From positions 1-26,874 of IMG/VR virus record IMGVR_UViG_3300008261_000758: a stretch of 26,874 nucleotides of DNA. The stretch is one strand, 5' to 3'. A program made the position numbers and the translations under genes. This document shows, one piece after another, positions 15,645-20,893 of this stretch; the stretch's first letter is position 1; every line of letters begins with the position of its first letter. The stretch comes from a virus. The notes under the pieces were generated by a model. That model did not search any database and was not told the DNA's origin. It saw only the letters and a program-made list of their open reading frames with translations.

Positions 15645-16273
15645 ATGCAATTGGCGGTGCGGCATTTGATGATAACCCTAGAACAGGTAATGAAAAAGAT
15701 AGTTACTATGAATACCTAGGTATACCTACATTTAACCTAGAAGGAATACCTCCAAGAATTAAAGCGCAAGCAAGACCAATTGAAGACTTTGAGGACCTAG
15801 GTTCGTTTGTAATGTTTGGAATGGTAAAGTCAATTAAGCGTGGAAACGGATGGGCTAGAGTAGAGCTGGTAGATGAAACAGGATCAATCGGACTGTTTCA
15901 TACAGAACAAACTCAAATTGAAACTAATCAGATGTATTTCATTCTTGTAGGAGATAATCGTATTGCAAGATACATTAAGGTAAGCGATATAGACCCAAAG
16001 GGTGGTGATATATTTGTTGACTATCTTTACAGAAAAGAATATGATCTTGAAGAGGATGAGTATACTGTAATTAACTTTACTCCGTATGTTACCAAGGCGG
16101 GTAAAACAATGAGCCACATTGTGCTTTCTAATAGCAATAAAGAACTAACAAGAGTTATTGCTTTCCCAACAATGTATAAGATGTCCTTAGCAAGAATGCG
16201 TGAAGGAATGAAATGTAAGGTTGTTCTATCTACTTTAGATGATGGAACTTTAATGGTAAAGGAAATAAAATGA
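15509..16273 (+). CDS. dnaE: DNA polymerase III alpha subunit, C-terminal fragment
   Basis: Open from the break (the first ATG is only at 15812, inside the domain). It starts 'EVKFISDSIANKIIDQRPFK', the DnaE segment 'ik.is...a..Ii..Rpf', then 'INSRAIAALNAIGGAAFDD' (tandem helix-hairpin-helix, 'l..Li..GAfD') and, from about 15790, an OB-fold ('FVMFGMVKSIKRGNGWARVE') that contacts template DNA. It ends 'LMVKEIK' with TGA in an ATGA overlap with the next gene. With the two upstream pieces this gives roughly 990 residues; adding the two missing stretches would bring it to the usual DnaE length of about 1100-1160. A clamp-binding motif is not recognised. Confidence 0.8.
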   Translation, partial: DEVKFISDSIANKIIDQRPFKDYADFIDKASKKGSGINSRAIAALNAIGGAAFDDNPRTGNEKDSYYEYLGIPTFNLEGIPPRIKAQARPIEDFEDLGSFVMFGMVKSIKRGNGWARVELVDETGSIGLFHTEQTQIETNQMYFILVGDNRIARYIKVSDIDPKGGDIFVDYLYRKEYDLEEDEYTVINFTPYVTKAGKTMSHIVLSNSNKELTRVIAFPTMYKMSLARMREGMKCKVVLSTLDDGTLMVKEIK

Positions 16274-16479
16274 CAGAAGAAACAAATGCACAGGATATCT
16301 TAGGAGCAATGAATGCAACAAGAGTTCTTGTTTCTGTGCTAGAAACAATTAAAAGTGTTGAGGTTCCAGTAGACACATTTGTAAATTTAAATGCAGAAAA
16401 CCGTGAGTTAAATATTGACTACGATGGAGAAAAAAGAGTATTTAATTTTTCATTAAAGGCAGAAGAAAATAATGAGTAG
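16270..16479 (+). CDS. Hypothetical small protein after dnaE
   Basis: 69 residues, ATG in an ATGA overlap with dnaE. The N-terminal half is helical ('DILGAMNATRVLVSVLETIK'), the C-terminal half an acidic beta hairpin ('FVNLNAENRELNIDYDGEKR' then VFNFSLKAEE). No family is recognised. Coupled translation with dnaE hints at a replisome-associated or regulatory role, without further evidence. It overlaps the next gene by 8 bp. Confidence 0.6.
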   Translation: MTEETNAQDILGAMNATRVLVSVLETIKSVEVPVDTFVNLNAENRELNIDYDGEKRVFNFSLKAEENNE

Positions 16480-16819
16480 CGATAGCGTATTAACAGAGTA
16501 CGGCCTTGATGCGTTTTCTGCAATTCTACACGAAACAGCAATTGAAAAAGGATTCTGGCCCCATGAAATAGATACCAATATTGTATGCACAAAGCTGGCA
16601 CTAATACATTCAGAAGTAACAGAGGTATTAGAAGCTATTAGAAAAAATAAGCCTAGTGCAGAAATTGTAGAAGAAATTGCAGATGTATTAATTAGAACGC
16701 TAGACCTATATGCAGGATTAAGAAATCATGAATGGGTAACAGAAAGCCTTGATGAAATTTTAGAAAACAAATTTAATATAAATAAAGACAGACCACCTCT
16801 TCACGGCAATCGGTTTTAA
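16472..16819 (+). CDS. MazG-like nucleotide pyrophosphohydrolase
   Basis: 115 residues. 'KLALIHSEVTEVLEAIRKNK' (about 44-63) is the E-x2-E helix and 'EIVEEIADVLIRTLDLYAGL' (about 69-88) the E-x2-D helix of the all-alpha NTP pyrophosphohydrolase (MazG/dUTPase) superfamily, which binds Mg2+ and hydrolyses (d)NTPs to monophosphates. Phage members are thought to tune nucleotide pools or (p)ppGpp signalling. The N-terminal 'FSAILHETAIEKGFWPHE' is typical of the phage and actinobacterial branch ('a...giwp'). It looks intact. The metal-binding residues are all present, so activity is plausible; the actual substrate cannot be told. Confidence 0.8.
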   Translation: MSSDSVLTEYGLDAFSAILHETAIEKGFWPHEIDTNIVCTKLALIHSEVTEVLEAIRKNKPSAEIVEEIADVLIRTLDLYAGLRNHEWVTESLDEILENKFNINKDRPPLHGNRF

Positions 16820-16822
16820 TGA

Positions 16823-16828
16823 TATACT
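16823..16828 (+). promoter_or_regulatory. Possible -10 box before recA
   Basis: TATACT at 16823-16828 in the 29-bp gap between the MazG-like gene and recA, the same hexamer as that before the terminase genes (20345-20350). A start near 16835 would leave a 14-base leader with only an A/G-rich ribosome-binding site (AAAGAAAGAG). No convincing -35 box is seen. Confidence 0.35.
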
Positions 16829-16848
16829 ATAAAAAAGAAAGAGTATAA

Positions 16849-17667
16849 ATGACAATAGAAATAGATAGTATCTTAGCTAAGCTAGATCCTAAAACAAGAG
16901 CAAGAGTTCAGTCTGCACAAGACGTTCAGGTTGAAAAACAAATAACGCCAAGTATTGGGTTAAATTTTGCATTGCGTGGTGGGCTAGGCTATGGCAGGCA
17001 AGTTCTTGTATGGGGAAACAAATCTGCTGGAAAGTCTTCTTTCTGTTTGCAGATGATTGCTCTTGCACAAAAAGAGGGAAAGACTTGTGCTTGGATTGAT
17101 GCAGAGGCCTCATACGATCAATCTTGGGCAGAGCAACTGGGTGTAGATTCTTCTTCTCTTATTTATTCTCCAGCAAAAACTGTAAATGATATGGTTGATG
17201 TTGCTACTAAGTTGATGGATGCAGGTGTTGATTTAATTGTAGTAGATTCAATCTCAGCATTGCTTCCAGCTATTTATTTTGAAAAAGACGGAAATGAAAT
17301 GAAAGATTTGCAAGATACAAAGCAAATCGGCGCTGAAGCAAAGGATATGACCCACGCAGTCAAAATGTTAAACTATGCAAACAAAAACACATTACTTGTT
17401 CTCATCTCACAACAACGAAATCAGTTTGGATCTATGCATGCTAGTCACATCCCCACAGGTGGCATGGCAGTCAAGTTCTTTTCTTCCACGGTCATTAAGC
17501 TCTGGTCGTCTGAGGCTGAGGCAATGTGTGGCATAGTAGAAAAGGGTGGAGCATGGTATACGGTAAATGGAGAACGTTTTCAAGGACGTGCAAAGGCTGT
17601 AGCATATTTAAAAGAAAATCCAGATGTTGTAGACAGCTTAATCGGAGAGATAAATGCCAAGCATTGA
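16849..17667 (+). CDS. recA: RecA-like recombinase with an internal in-frame gap
   Basis: 272 residues. Walker A is 'GNKSAGKSS' (about 56-64; the family's usual G-P-E-S-S-G-K-T is altered), 'AWIDAEASYD' the catalytic Glu region, Walker B 'LIVVDSISALLPA' (about 128-140), and 'LVLISQQRNQFGSMHASHIP' the L2/NQ-R region, with 'GGMAVKFFSS' following. After 'KLWSSEAEA' (about residue 225) the sequence jumps directly to 'CGIVEKGGAWYTVNGERFQG', which in RecA belongs about 60 residues later. The intervening 'v..vKNK...P....' strand and helix block is missing although the frame stays open. RecA forms filaments on ssDNA and drives strand exchange; phage copies support recombination-dependent replication. 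This one would probably be inactive as written. Next to MazG-like and nuclease genes. Confidence 0.85.
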   Translation: MTIEIDSILAKLDPKTRARVQSAQDVQVEKQITPSIGLNFALRGGLGYGRQVLVWGNKSAGKSSFCLQMIALAQKEGKTCAWIDAEASYDQSWAEQLGVDSSSLIYSPAKTVNDMVDVATKLMDAGVDLIVVDSISALLPAIYFEKDGNEMKDLQDTKQIGAEAKDMTHAVKMLNYANKNTLLVLISQQRNQFGSMHASHIPTGGMAVKFFSSTVIKLWSSEAEAMCGIVEKGGAWYTVNGERFQGRAKAVAYLKENPDVVDSLIGEINAKH

Positions 17668-17842
17668 TGAATTTCTTAATAAGCCAGAAAAAATATTTTC
17701 TCCAGAACTTGAAAAGCTAGGCGGAGTTAAGCCATGCAGCAAGTGTGACAAGGATTCAGAAGAATATTTTTGGGATGCGGTTAATATGACCATATCTTGG
17801 GAATGTCCAGATGGACATAAGAATTCATTTACGGTTCAGTAA
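17654..17842 (+). CDS. Small zinc-binding protein
   Basis: 62 residues, starting 14 bp inside the end of recA. 'KPCSKCDKDSEEYFWDAVNM' and 'ISWECPDGHKNSF' give a C-x2-C ... C-x3-H zinc-ribbon-like arrangement. The acidic N-terminus ('PSIDEFLNKPEKIFSPELEK') could be a partner-binding helix. Function unknown; it is co-translated with recA and the next gene (TAATG). Confidence 0.6.
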   Translation: MPSIDEFLNKPEKIFSPELEKLGGVKPCSKCDKDSEEYFWDAVNMTISWECPDGHKNSFTVQ

Positions 17843-18150
17843 TGTCAGAAAGATCAGAAGTAAAACGTGATGGTGCTAAGGCTCAAAAAAATAGTGGCCG
17901 TGGTGATTATCAAAAAGGTGATGCCAAGTGGAATCAGTTCCTTGTGGACTACAAAGAAGCAAAAGCATCATTTAATTTAAATAAAGATGTATGGGCTAAA
18001 ATCTGTACAGATACTTTTAAGGTAAGCAGGAATATGCACCCTGCCCTTAAAATTATTATCGGTGAGGATTCCAAGGTTCGTCTTGGAATCATTGAGTGGT
18101 CAGTCTTAGAAGACTTGATCGCATTCTGGGAGGAAAATAATAATGGCTAA
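17842..18150 (+). CDS. Possible small PD-(D/E)XK-type nuclease / DNA-processing protein
   Basis: 102 residues. 'KRDGAKAQKNSGRGDYQKGD' followed by 'FLVDYKEAKASFNLNKDVWA' and a helical end resembles the layout of short PD-(D/E)XK proteins related to Hjc-type resolvases: a basic start with 'sGRG..KGD', a strand ending in D-x-K ('VDYKE'), a Ser/Phe turn, then a helix with 'W.ki'. The match is by pattern only, and the first acidic catalytic residue is not identified with certainty. Its position between recA and ssb supports a recombination role. It could instead be a non-enzymatic DNA-binding protein. The stop overlaps the SSB start. Confidence 0.4.
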   Translation: MSERSEVKRDGAKAQKNSGRGDYQKGDAKWNQFLVDYKEAKASFNLNKDVWAKICTDTFKVSRNMHPALKIIIGEDSKVRLGIIEWSVLEDLIAFWEENNNG

Positions 18151-18306
18151 TCCAACAATAATAGCCGAACATCTTATGACGTTAATGCAGACACAATTGC
18201 AGTAACAACATGGTCTCTATCAAAGAAAGAGTCTGCCCCAGCGTTCGATAACTCCTGGTCAGCCCCTTCTAAATGGGACATTACAGAAGTAGAAGTTCCA
18301 TTCTAA
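18143..18306 (+). pseudogene. ssb: SSB-like single-stranded DNA-binding protein, OB-fold core missing
   Basis: The ATG at 18143 gives 'MANPTI', an SSB-like first strand, then the frame collapses and stops at 18203-18205. From 18166 the -1 frame reads 'RTSYDVNADTIAVTTWSLSK' and ends 'WDITEVEVPF' at TAA 18304-18306. 'RtsyeV.AD.Ia' closes the OB-fold of bacterial SSBs, and a final acidic segment ending I/V-P-F is the conserved SSB tip that binds partner proteins. Most of the OB-fold, by family comparison probably 80-100 residues, is absent between 18163 and 18166. The Cas4-like and RuvC-like genes follow. It would be a second ssDNA-binding protein beside the complete gp32-like one. Loss could be real or an assembly gap. 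Confidence 0.65.
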
Positions 18307-18404
18307 TGAGCGCTTTTCTAATGGGGTTAATGGTTGGGTTTGTAATTGGATACCCTGTAGGTCTATTTCTAGACAAGTGGGATAAAAGGATAAAGAATGG
18401 CTGA
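18306..18404 (+). CDS. Tiny single-pass membrane protein
   Basis: 32 residues: ATG at 18306 overlaps the SSB stop (TAATG), TGA at 18402-18404. 'FLMGLMVGFVIGYPVGLFLD' is a glycine-zipper-like transmembrane segment and the C-terminus 'KWDKRIKNG' is basic, so the topology is probably C-terminus in. Similar tiny membrane proteins are scattered in phage genomes; function unknown. It overlaps the next ATG by 8 bp. A holin is not supported: there is no second segment and no lysis neighbour. Confidence 0.6.
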   Translation: MSAFLMGLMVGFVIGYPVGLFLDKWDKRIKNG

Positions 18405-19278
18405 AGATAAAAATACTCTTGAGCTAATTAGCGATATCACAGAGTTTAATGATCTGCATGAGTTCATGAAAGATGAACACTTAGACAGGGCCCTTTCAAT
18501 TGTGGTAAAATTGTTAATGAATCCTGATGTTCCATCAGCAAAAGCACCGCATTTAATTATGGAGCTTCAGGCAATGTCAACAAAGTTTGCAGTGCTTGCA
18601 TCTGGAGAGATGACAAAGAAATCATTTAGCCCAAGCTCGCTTGGCTATGGACACGGAACATGCCCAAGGTATTGGTATATGGCTTTCTCTGGCGCAATGT
18701 TTATTGATGATAACGATGCGGTTGCTGTTGCTAATATGGCACAAGGCACACAGGCACACGAAAGACTTCAAAAACTTATTGCGTCTATGCCACAGTTTAA
18801 GGCAGAAGAAGAAGAGATTATTAACGAGTATCCACCAATTAGAGGATTCATAGACCTTATTATGGAGTACGATGGTGAAACCGTGATCGGTGAAATCAAG
18901 ACGGCTAAACAAGAAGTGTGGGATACAAGGCAGTCCGAGATGAAGCCTACCGCTAATCATATGCTTCAGCTATTAACATACATGAAGCTTAAGAATGCTA
19001 AAGAAGGATTCTTTTTATACGAGAACAAGAACACTCAAGAGATCCTTGTTATACCAATTTCAATGAATGAAAGAAACACTAAGATAATTGAAGATACCTT
19101 TACTTGGATGTGTGAAGTTTGGGATAACTTTAAAGATGGTGACCTTCCAATGCGCCCCGCAGGTGCTTCAAAATCAAAGATGCCTTGCACATATTGCCCA
19201 GTTAAAAAAGAATGCTATTCAAAAGAAACACCTTTAGGTACTGTTCAAATTGAAAAGTTTGAGGTTCCTCTTGTATGA
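18397..19278 (+). CDS. Cas4/RecB-like PD-(D/E)XK exonuclease with Fe-S-type Cys cluster
   Basis: 293 residues. Signature: one Cys far upstream, 'GTCPRYWY' (about C89), and three at the end, 'MPCTYCPVKKEC' (about C264, C267, C273), the four-Cys arrangement that holds a [4Fe-4S] cluster in Cas4/AddB-type nucleases. Between them 'IRGFIDLIM' (G-x-x-D-x-x) and 'VIGEIKTAK' (E-x-K) are the PD-(D/E)XK catalytic strands, and 'MLQLLTYMKL' is the Q-x3-Y motif. The N-terminal 85 residues are helical. Phages carry such exonucleases for recombination and replication; there are no CRISPR genes or arrays here, so an adaptation role is not indicated. It is intact, placed between the broken ssb and the RuvC-like gene. 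Confidence 0.82.
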   Translation: MAEDKNTLELISDITEFNDLHEFMKDEHLDRALSIVVKLLMNPDVPSAKAPHLIMELQAMSTKFAVLASGEMTKKSFSPSSLGYGHGTCPRYWYMAFSGAMFIDDNDAVAVANMAQGTQAHERLQKLIASMPQFKAEEEEIINEYPPIRGFIDLIMEYDGETVIGEIKTAKQEVWDTRQSEMKPTANHMLQLLTYMKLKNAKEGFFLYENKNTQEILVIPISMNERNTKIIEDTFTWMCEVWDNFKDGDLPMRPAGASKSKMPCTYCPVKKECYSKETPLGTVQIEKFEVPLV

Positions 19279-19553
19279 TTTGCGAAAACAAAGAGTGTAA
19301 GAAAAAGTTTACACCCAAGACGCATAATCAAAAGTATTGCAAGGATGAGTGTTGTAGAATTGCGACTAATAAAAGAATCATGGAAAAGTATTATGAGAAA
19401 AAAGCAATTAAAAATGGGGCTGAAAGGCTTTGCAAGAAATGCAATATACAATTAAGCAGGTATAATAAGAATAACATATGCTCATCTTGTGAAAAGAATA
19501 TCAATACTGGAAATGTTGAGTCTATTATAAAGAGGATAAATGACGTTAGCTAG
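19275..19553 (+). CDS. Small multi-cysteine zinc-finger protein
   Basis: 92 residues, ATG within the end of the Cas4-like gene (ATGA). 'MICENKECKKKFTPKTHNQK' and 'YCKDECCRIATNKR' form an FCS/MYM-like finger found in small phage and bacterial proteins ('C....C...F.p....q.yCs..C'). A second set, 'LCKKCNIQLSRYNKNNICSS', gives C-x2-C ... C-x2-C. Very Lys-rich, so nucleic-acid contact is likely. The function is unknown. It overlaps RuvC by 14 bp. Confidence 0.6.
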   Translation: MICENKECKKKFTPKTHNQKYCKDECCRIATNKRIMEKYYEKKAIKNGAERLCKKCNIQLSRYNKNNICSSCEKNINTGNVESIIKRINDVS

Positions 19554-19902
19554 TTTAAAAAAAATACAAGCCAATAGGGTGTTGGGAATAGACGCATCCA
19601 CCAACTCTATTGCTTTTTGCCTTATGGAAAATGATATTCCTTTGAAGTGGGGAAAGATAGATTTAGTCGGGCAGGATATTTATGAGAAAATATATAACGC
19701 CAAACTAAGAATGAATATGATGCTTGAAGAATTAAAAAGTGATTATATTGCGGTAGAAGGTGCCATACTTGTCAGATCACCCGATGCTGTGATAAAATTG
19801 TCTTATGTCTATGGAGTTGTTATTGCTGAGCTTATGTCTACTGGGTCTAAGGTTATTACTATTAGCCCATCCAGGATACGCAGATTCCTGGTACAAAAAT
19901 AA
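19540..19902 (+). CDS. ruvC: RuvC-like Holliday junction resolvase, N-terminal fragment
   Basis: 'RVLGIDASTNSIAFCLM' (first catalytic Asp, near residue 18) and 'SDYIAVEGAIL' (catalytic Glu, about residue 74) are the RNase H-fold motifs of RuvC, which resolves four-way junctions. Then 'VYGVVIAELMSTGSKVITIS' is the conserved helix and strand. From 'ISPS' (19861-19872) the frame turns into non-homologous residues and stops at 19900-19902. The continuation is in the +1 frame. The start at 19540 is favoured by the AGAGGA site; a GTG at 19578 would trim the leader. Lies directly after DNA-metabolism genes with overlapping start. Confidence 0.8.
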   Translation: MTLASLKKIQANRVLGIDASTNSIAFCLMENDIPLKWGKIDLVGQDIYEKIYNAKLRMNMMLEELKSDYIAVEGAILVRSPDAVIKLSYVYGVVIAELMSTGSKVITISPSRIRRFLVQK

Positions 19903-20035
19903 GTTACGCAATATAAGAAAGCAGAGAACTGCTGATTACTTTAACAGGAAGTATAATTTAAATGTGGTGGATTTTGACGTTGCAGATAGCTTTGGTATTG
20001 CACATTATGCTAACAAAATACTAACAGAGCGATGA
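19862..20035 (+). pseudogene. ruvC: RuvC-like resolvase, C-terminal fragment
   Basis: The +1 frame reads 'HPGYADSWYKNKLRNIRKQR', then 'TADYFNRKYNLNVVDFDVAD' with 'SFGIAHYA' and stops at TGA 20033-20035. 'DvADSfgIa.y' carries the last catalytic aspartates of the RuvC fold (D-x2-D). All acidic residues survive across the two halves; what is missing is the short loop after 'ISPS' that in relatives reads like 'tW.s.iG.k..tk.eK..i', roughly 20 residues. There is no start codon of its own before the conserved part, so it is a fragment, not a separate gene. Confidence 0.72.
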
Positions 20036-20178
20036 AGTTATATCAAAGTAAAGATTGGCTACATAGAAGATATGTGGTTCAAAAGAAAACGGTAACTGAA
20101 ATTGCCGATGAGTGTAAAGTCTCTGCTATGACCATACAGAGATACCTAGAACAGTTTAAATTAATTAGGAGACGATAA
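20032..20178 (+). CDS. Small HTH DNA-binding protein
   Basis: 48 residues, too short for usual gene callers, ATG in an ATGA overlap with the RuvC-like gene. The body 'KTVTEIADECKVSAMTIQRY' is a helix-turn-helix ('t..eIA.e..vs..Ti.r.l'), flanked by basic ends ('LHRRYVV', 'KLIRRR'). Homeodomain/resolvase-like HTH proteins of this size often act as regulators or terminase-related DNA binders. Its stop overlaps the next start. It could bind the palindrome at 8378, but nothing in the sequence links them. Confidence 0.65.
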   Translation: MKLYQSKDWLHRRYVVQKKTVTEIADECKVSAMTIQRYLEQFKLIRRR

Positions 20179-20333
20179 TGCTAAAGGCGGTATATGAAGA
20201 TGTTAGCAATTTTAGTTGCAGTGATTTATATTTAAGATCAGTAGGTGCACCAGCAGGTAATAAGATCTGGGGAGCATGCCATGAAATTGCACATATGTTA
20301 ATTGAAAAGAATATCTCGTACGGCAACTCTTAG
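20178..20333 (+). CDS. N-terminal fragment of a DUF1599/nucleotide-modification-like protein
   Basis: 51 residues with an AGGAG site 9 bp upstream. The end 'KIWGACHEIAHMLIEKNISY' GNS matches the start of DUF1599-like all-alpha proteins ('i..el...LieKN..YGnSal.P.riFs'), after which a D-D-K-L-sR-l helix and a 'D...DliGYl' helix normally follow. Here a TAG comes right after YGNS (20331-20333) and only 23 bp separate it from the next gene. So about half or more of the protein is missing. Members of this family are thought to act on or bind modified nucleotides; the function is not firmly known to me. No downstream frame resumes the domain, though 'SRLK' in the +1 frame (20334-20345) may be a trace. 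Confidence 0.5.
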   Translation: MLKAVYEDVSNFSCSDLYLRSVGAPAGNKIWGACHEIAHMLIEKNISYGNS

Positions 20334-20344
20334 TCGACTGAAAG

Positions 20345-20350
20345 TATACT
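20345..20350 (+). promoter_or_regulatory. -10 box placing a leaderless start at the terminase small gene
   Basis: TATACT at 20345-20350 ends 6 bp before the ATG at 20357, so transcription would begin at or beside the A of ATG. The ATG has no ribosome-binding site, which fits a leaderless mRNA of the kind common in Actinobacteria. The -35 side is unclear, and the deletion breakpoint of the upstream gene lies just there. Confidence 0.45.
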
Positions 20351-20356
20351 GTATTA

Positions 20357-20893
20357 ATGAGCGAAATAGAATTGTCAGAACATTTTGACAGAATGAACAG
20401 GGTAGTTGAAGAACTTCTAAAAGGAAGCACACCCACACAGATTGCCACCACTACAGGAATACAGCGCAAAGAAGTCCTTGAGCTAATCGATGACTGGAAA
20501 GACGTTGTCCATAATGATAGCAACATCAGAGATCGTGCCAGAGAGGCCATCTCGGGGGCGGATCAACACTATGCAATGCTTATCAAAGAGGCCTGGAAAA
20601 CAGTAGAAGATGCAGACCAGTCTGGACAATTAGGAATTAAATCTGGTGCATTAAAGCTTATTGCAGATATTGAGACTAAAAGAATTGCAATGCTACAGTC
20701 TATTGGAGTATTAGAAAATAATGAAATTGCATCACAAATTGCAGAAACAGAGCGCAAGCAAGACATCCTTGTTAAGATATTAAAAGAAGCTACAGCAACA
20801 TGCCCTAAGTGTAAGATGGAAGTTGCAAAACGATTATCCCAAATTACTGGAGTAATTGAATCAGTGCCAGTAGAAGAAGCCGATGTCGTTTGA
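20357..20893 (+). CDS. terS: Terminase small subunit (putative)
   Basis: 178 residues. The N-terminal helices hold a helix-turn-helix ('GSTPTQIATTTGIQRKEVLE', about 23-42), the DNA-recognition part of small terminases. A long helical middle ('MLIKEAWKTVEDADQSGQLG', 'GALKLIADIETKRIAMLQSI') would form the oligomer core, and 'CPKCKMEVAKRL' near residue 155 is an extra C-x2-C. It overlaps the large subunit by 11 bp, the standard order for packaging genes. No sequence signature proves the family, so position and the HTH carry the call. It would bind pac or cos DNA and load the motor. Confidence 0.65.
   Translation: MSEIELSEHFDRMNRVVEELLKGSTPTQIATTTGIQRKEVLELIDDWKDVVHNDSNIRDRAREAISGADQHYAMLIKEAWKTVEDADQSGQLGIKSGALKLIADIETKRIAMLQSIGVLENNEIASQIAETERKQDILVKILKEATATCPKCKMEVAKRLSQITGVIESVPVEEADVV

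Noticed and set aside
18306-18404. Holin
   Set aside because: It has one membrane segment and 32 residues, but no endolysin gene is anywhere near; the neighbours are recombination genes.
18397-19278. CRISPR-Cas adaptation system because of the Cas4-like gene
   Set aside because: No Cas1, Cas2, effector or repeat-spacer array is present. Stand-alone Cas4/RecB-like nucleases are common in phages.
8061-20035. Programmed ribosomal frameshifting as the explanation of all breaks
   Set aside because: Five breaks need -1, which is suggestive, but the joined products would still lack conserved domain blocks. RuvC needs +1 and recA no shift at all. Only the metallophosphatase has a slippery-looking run.
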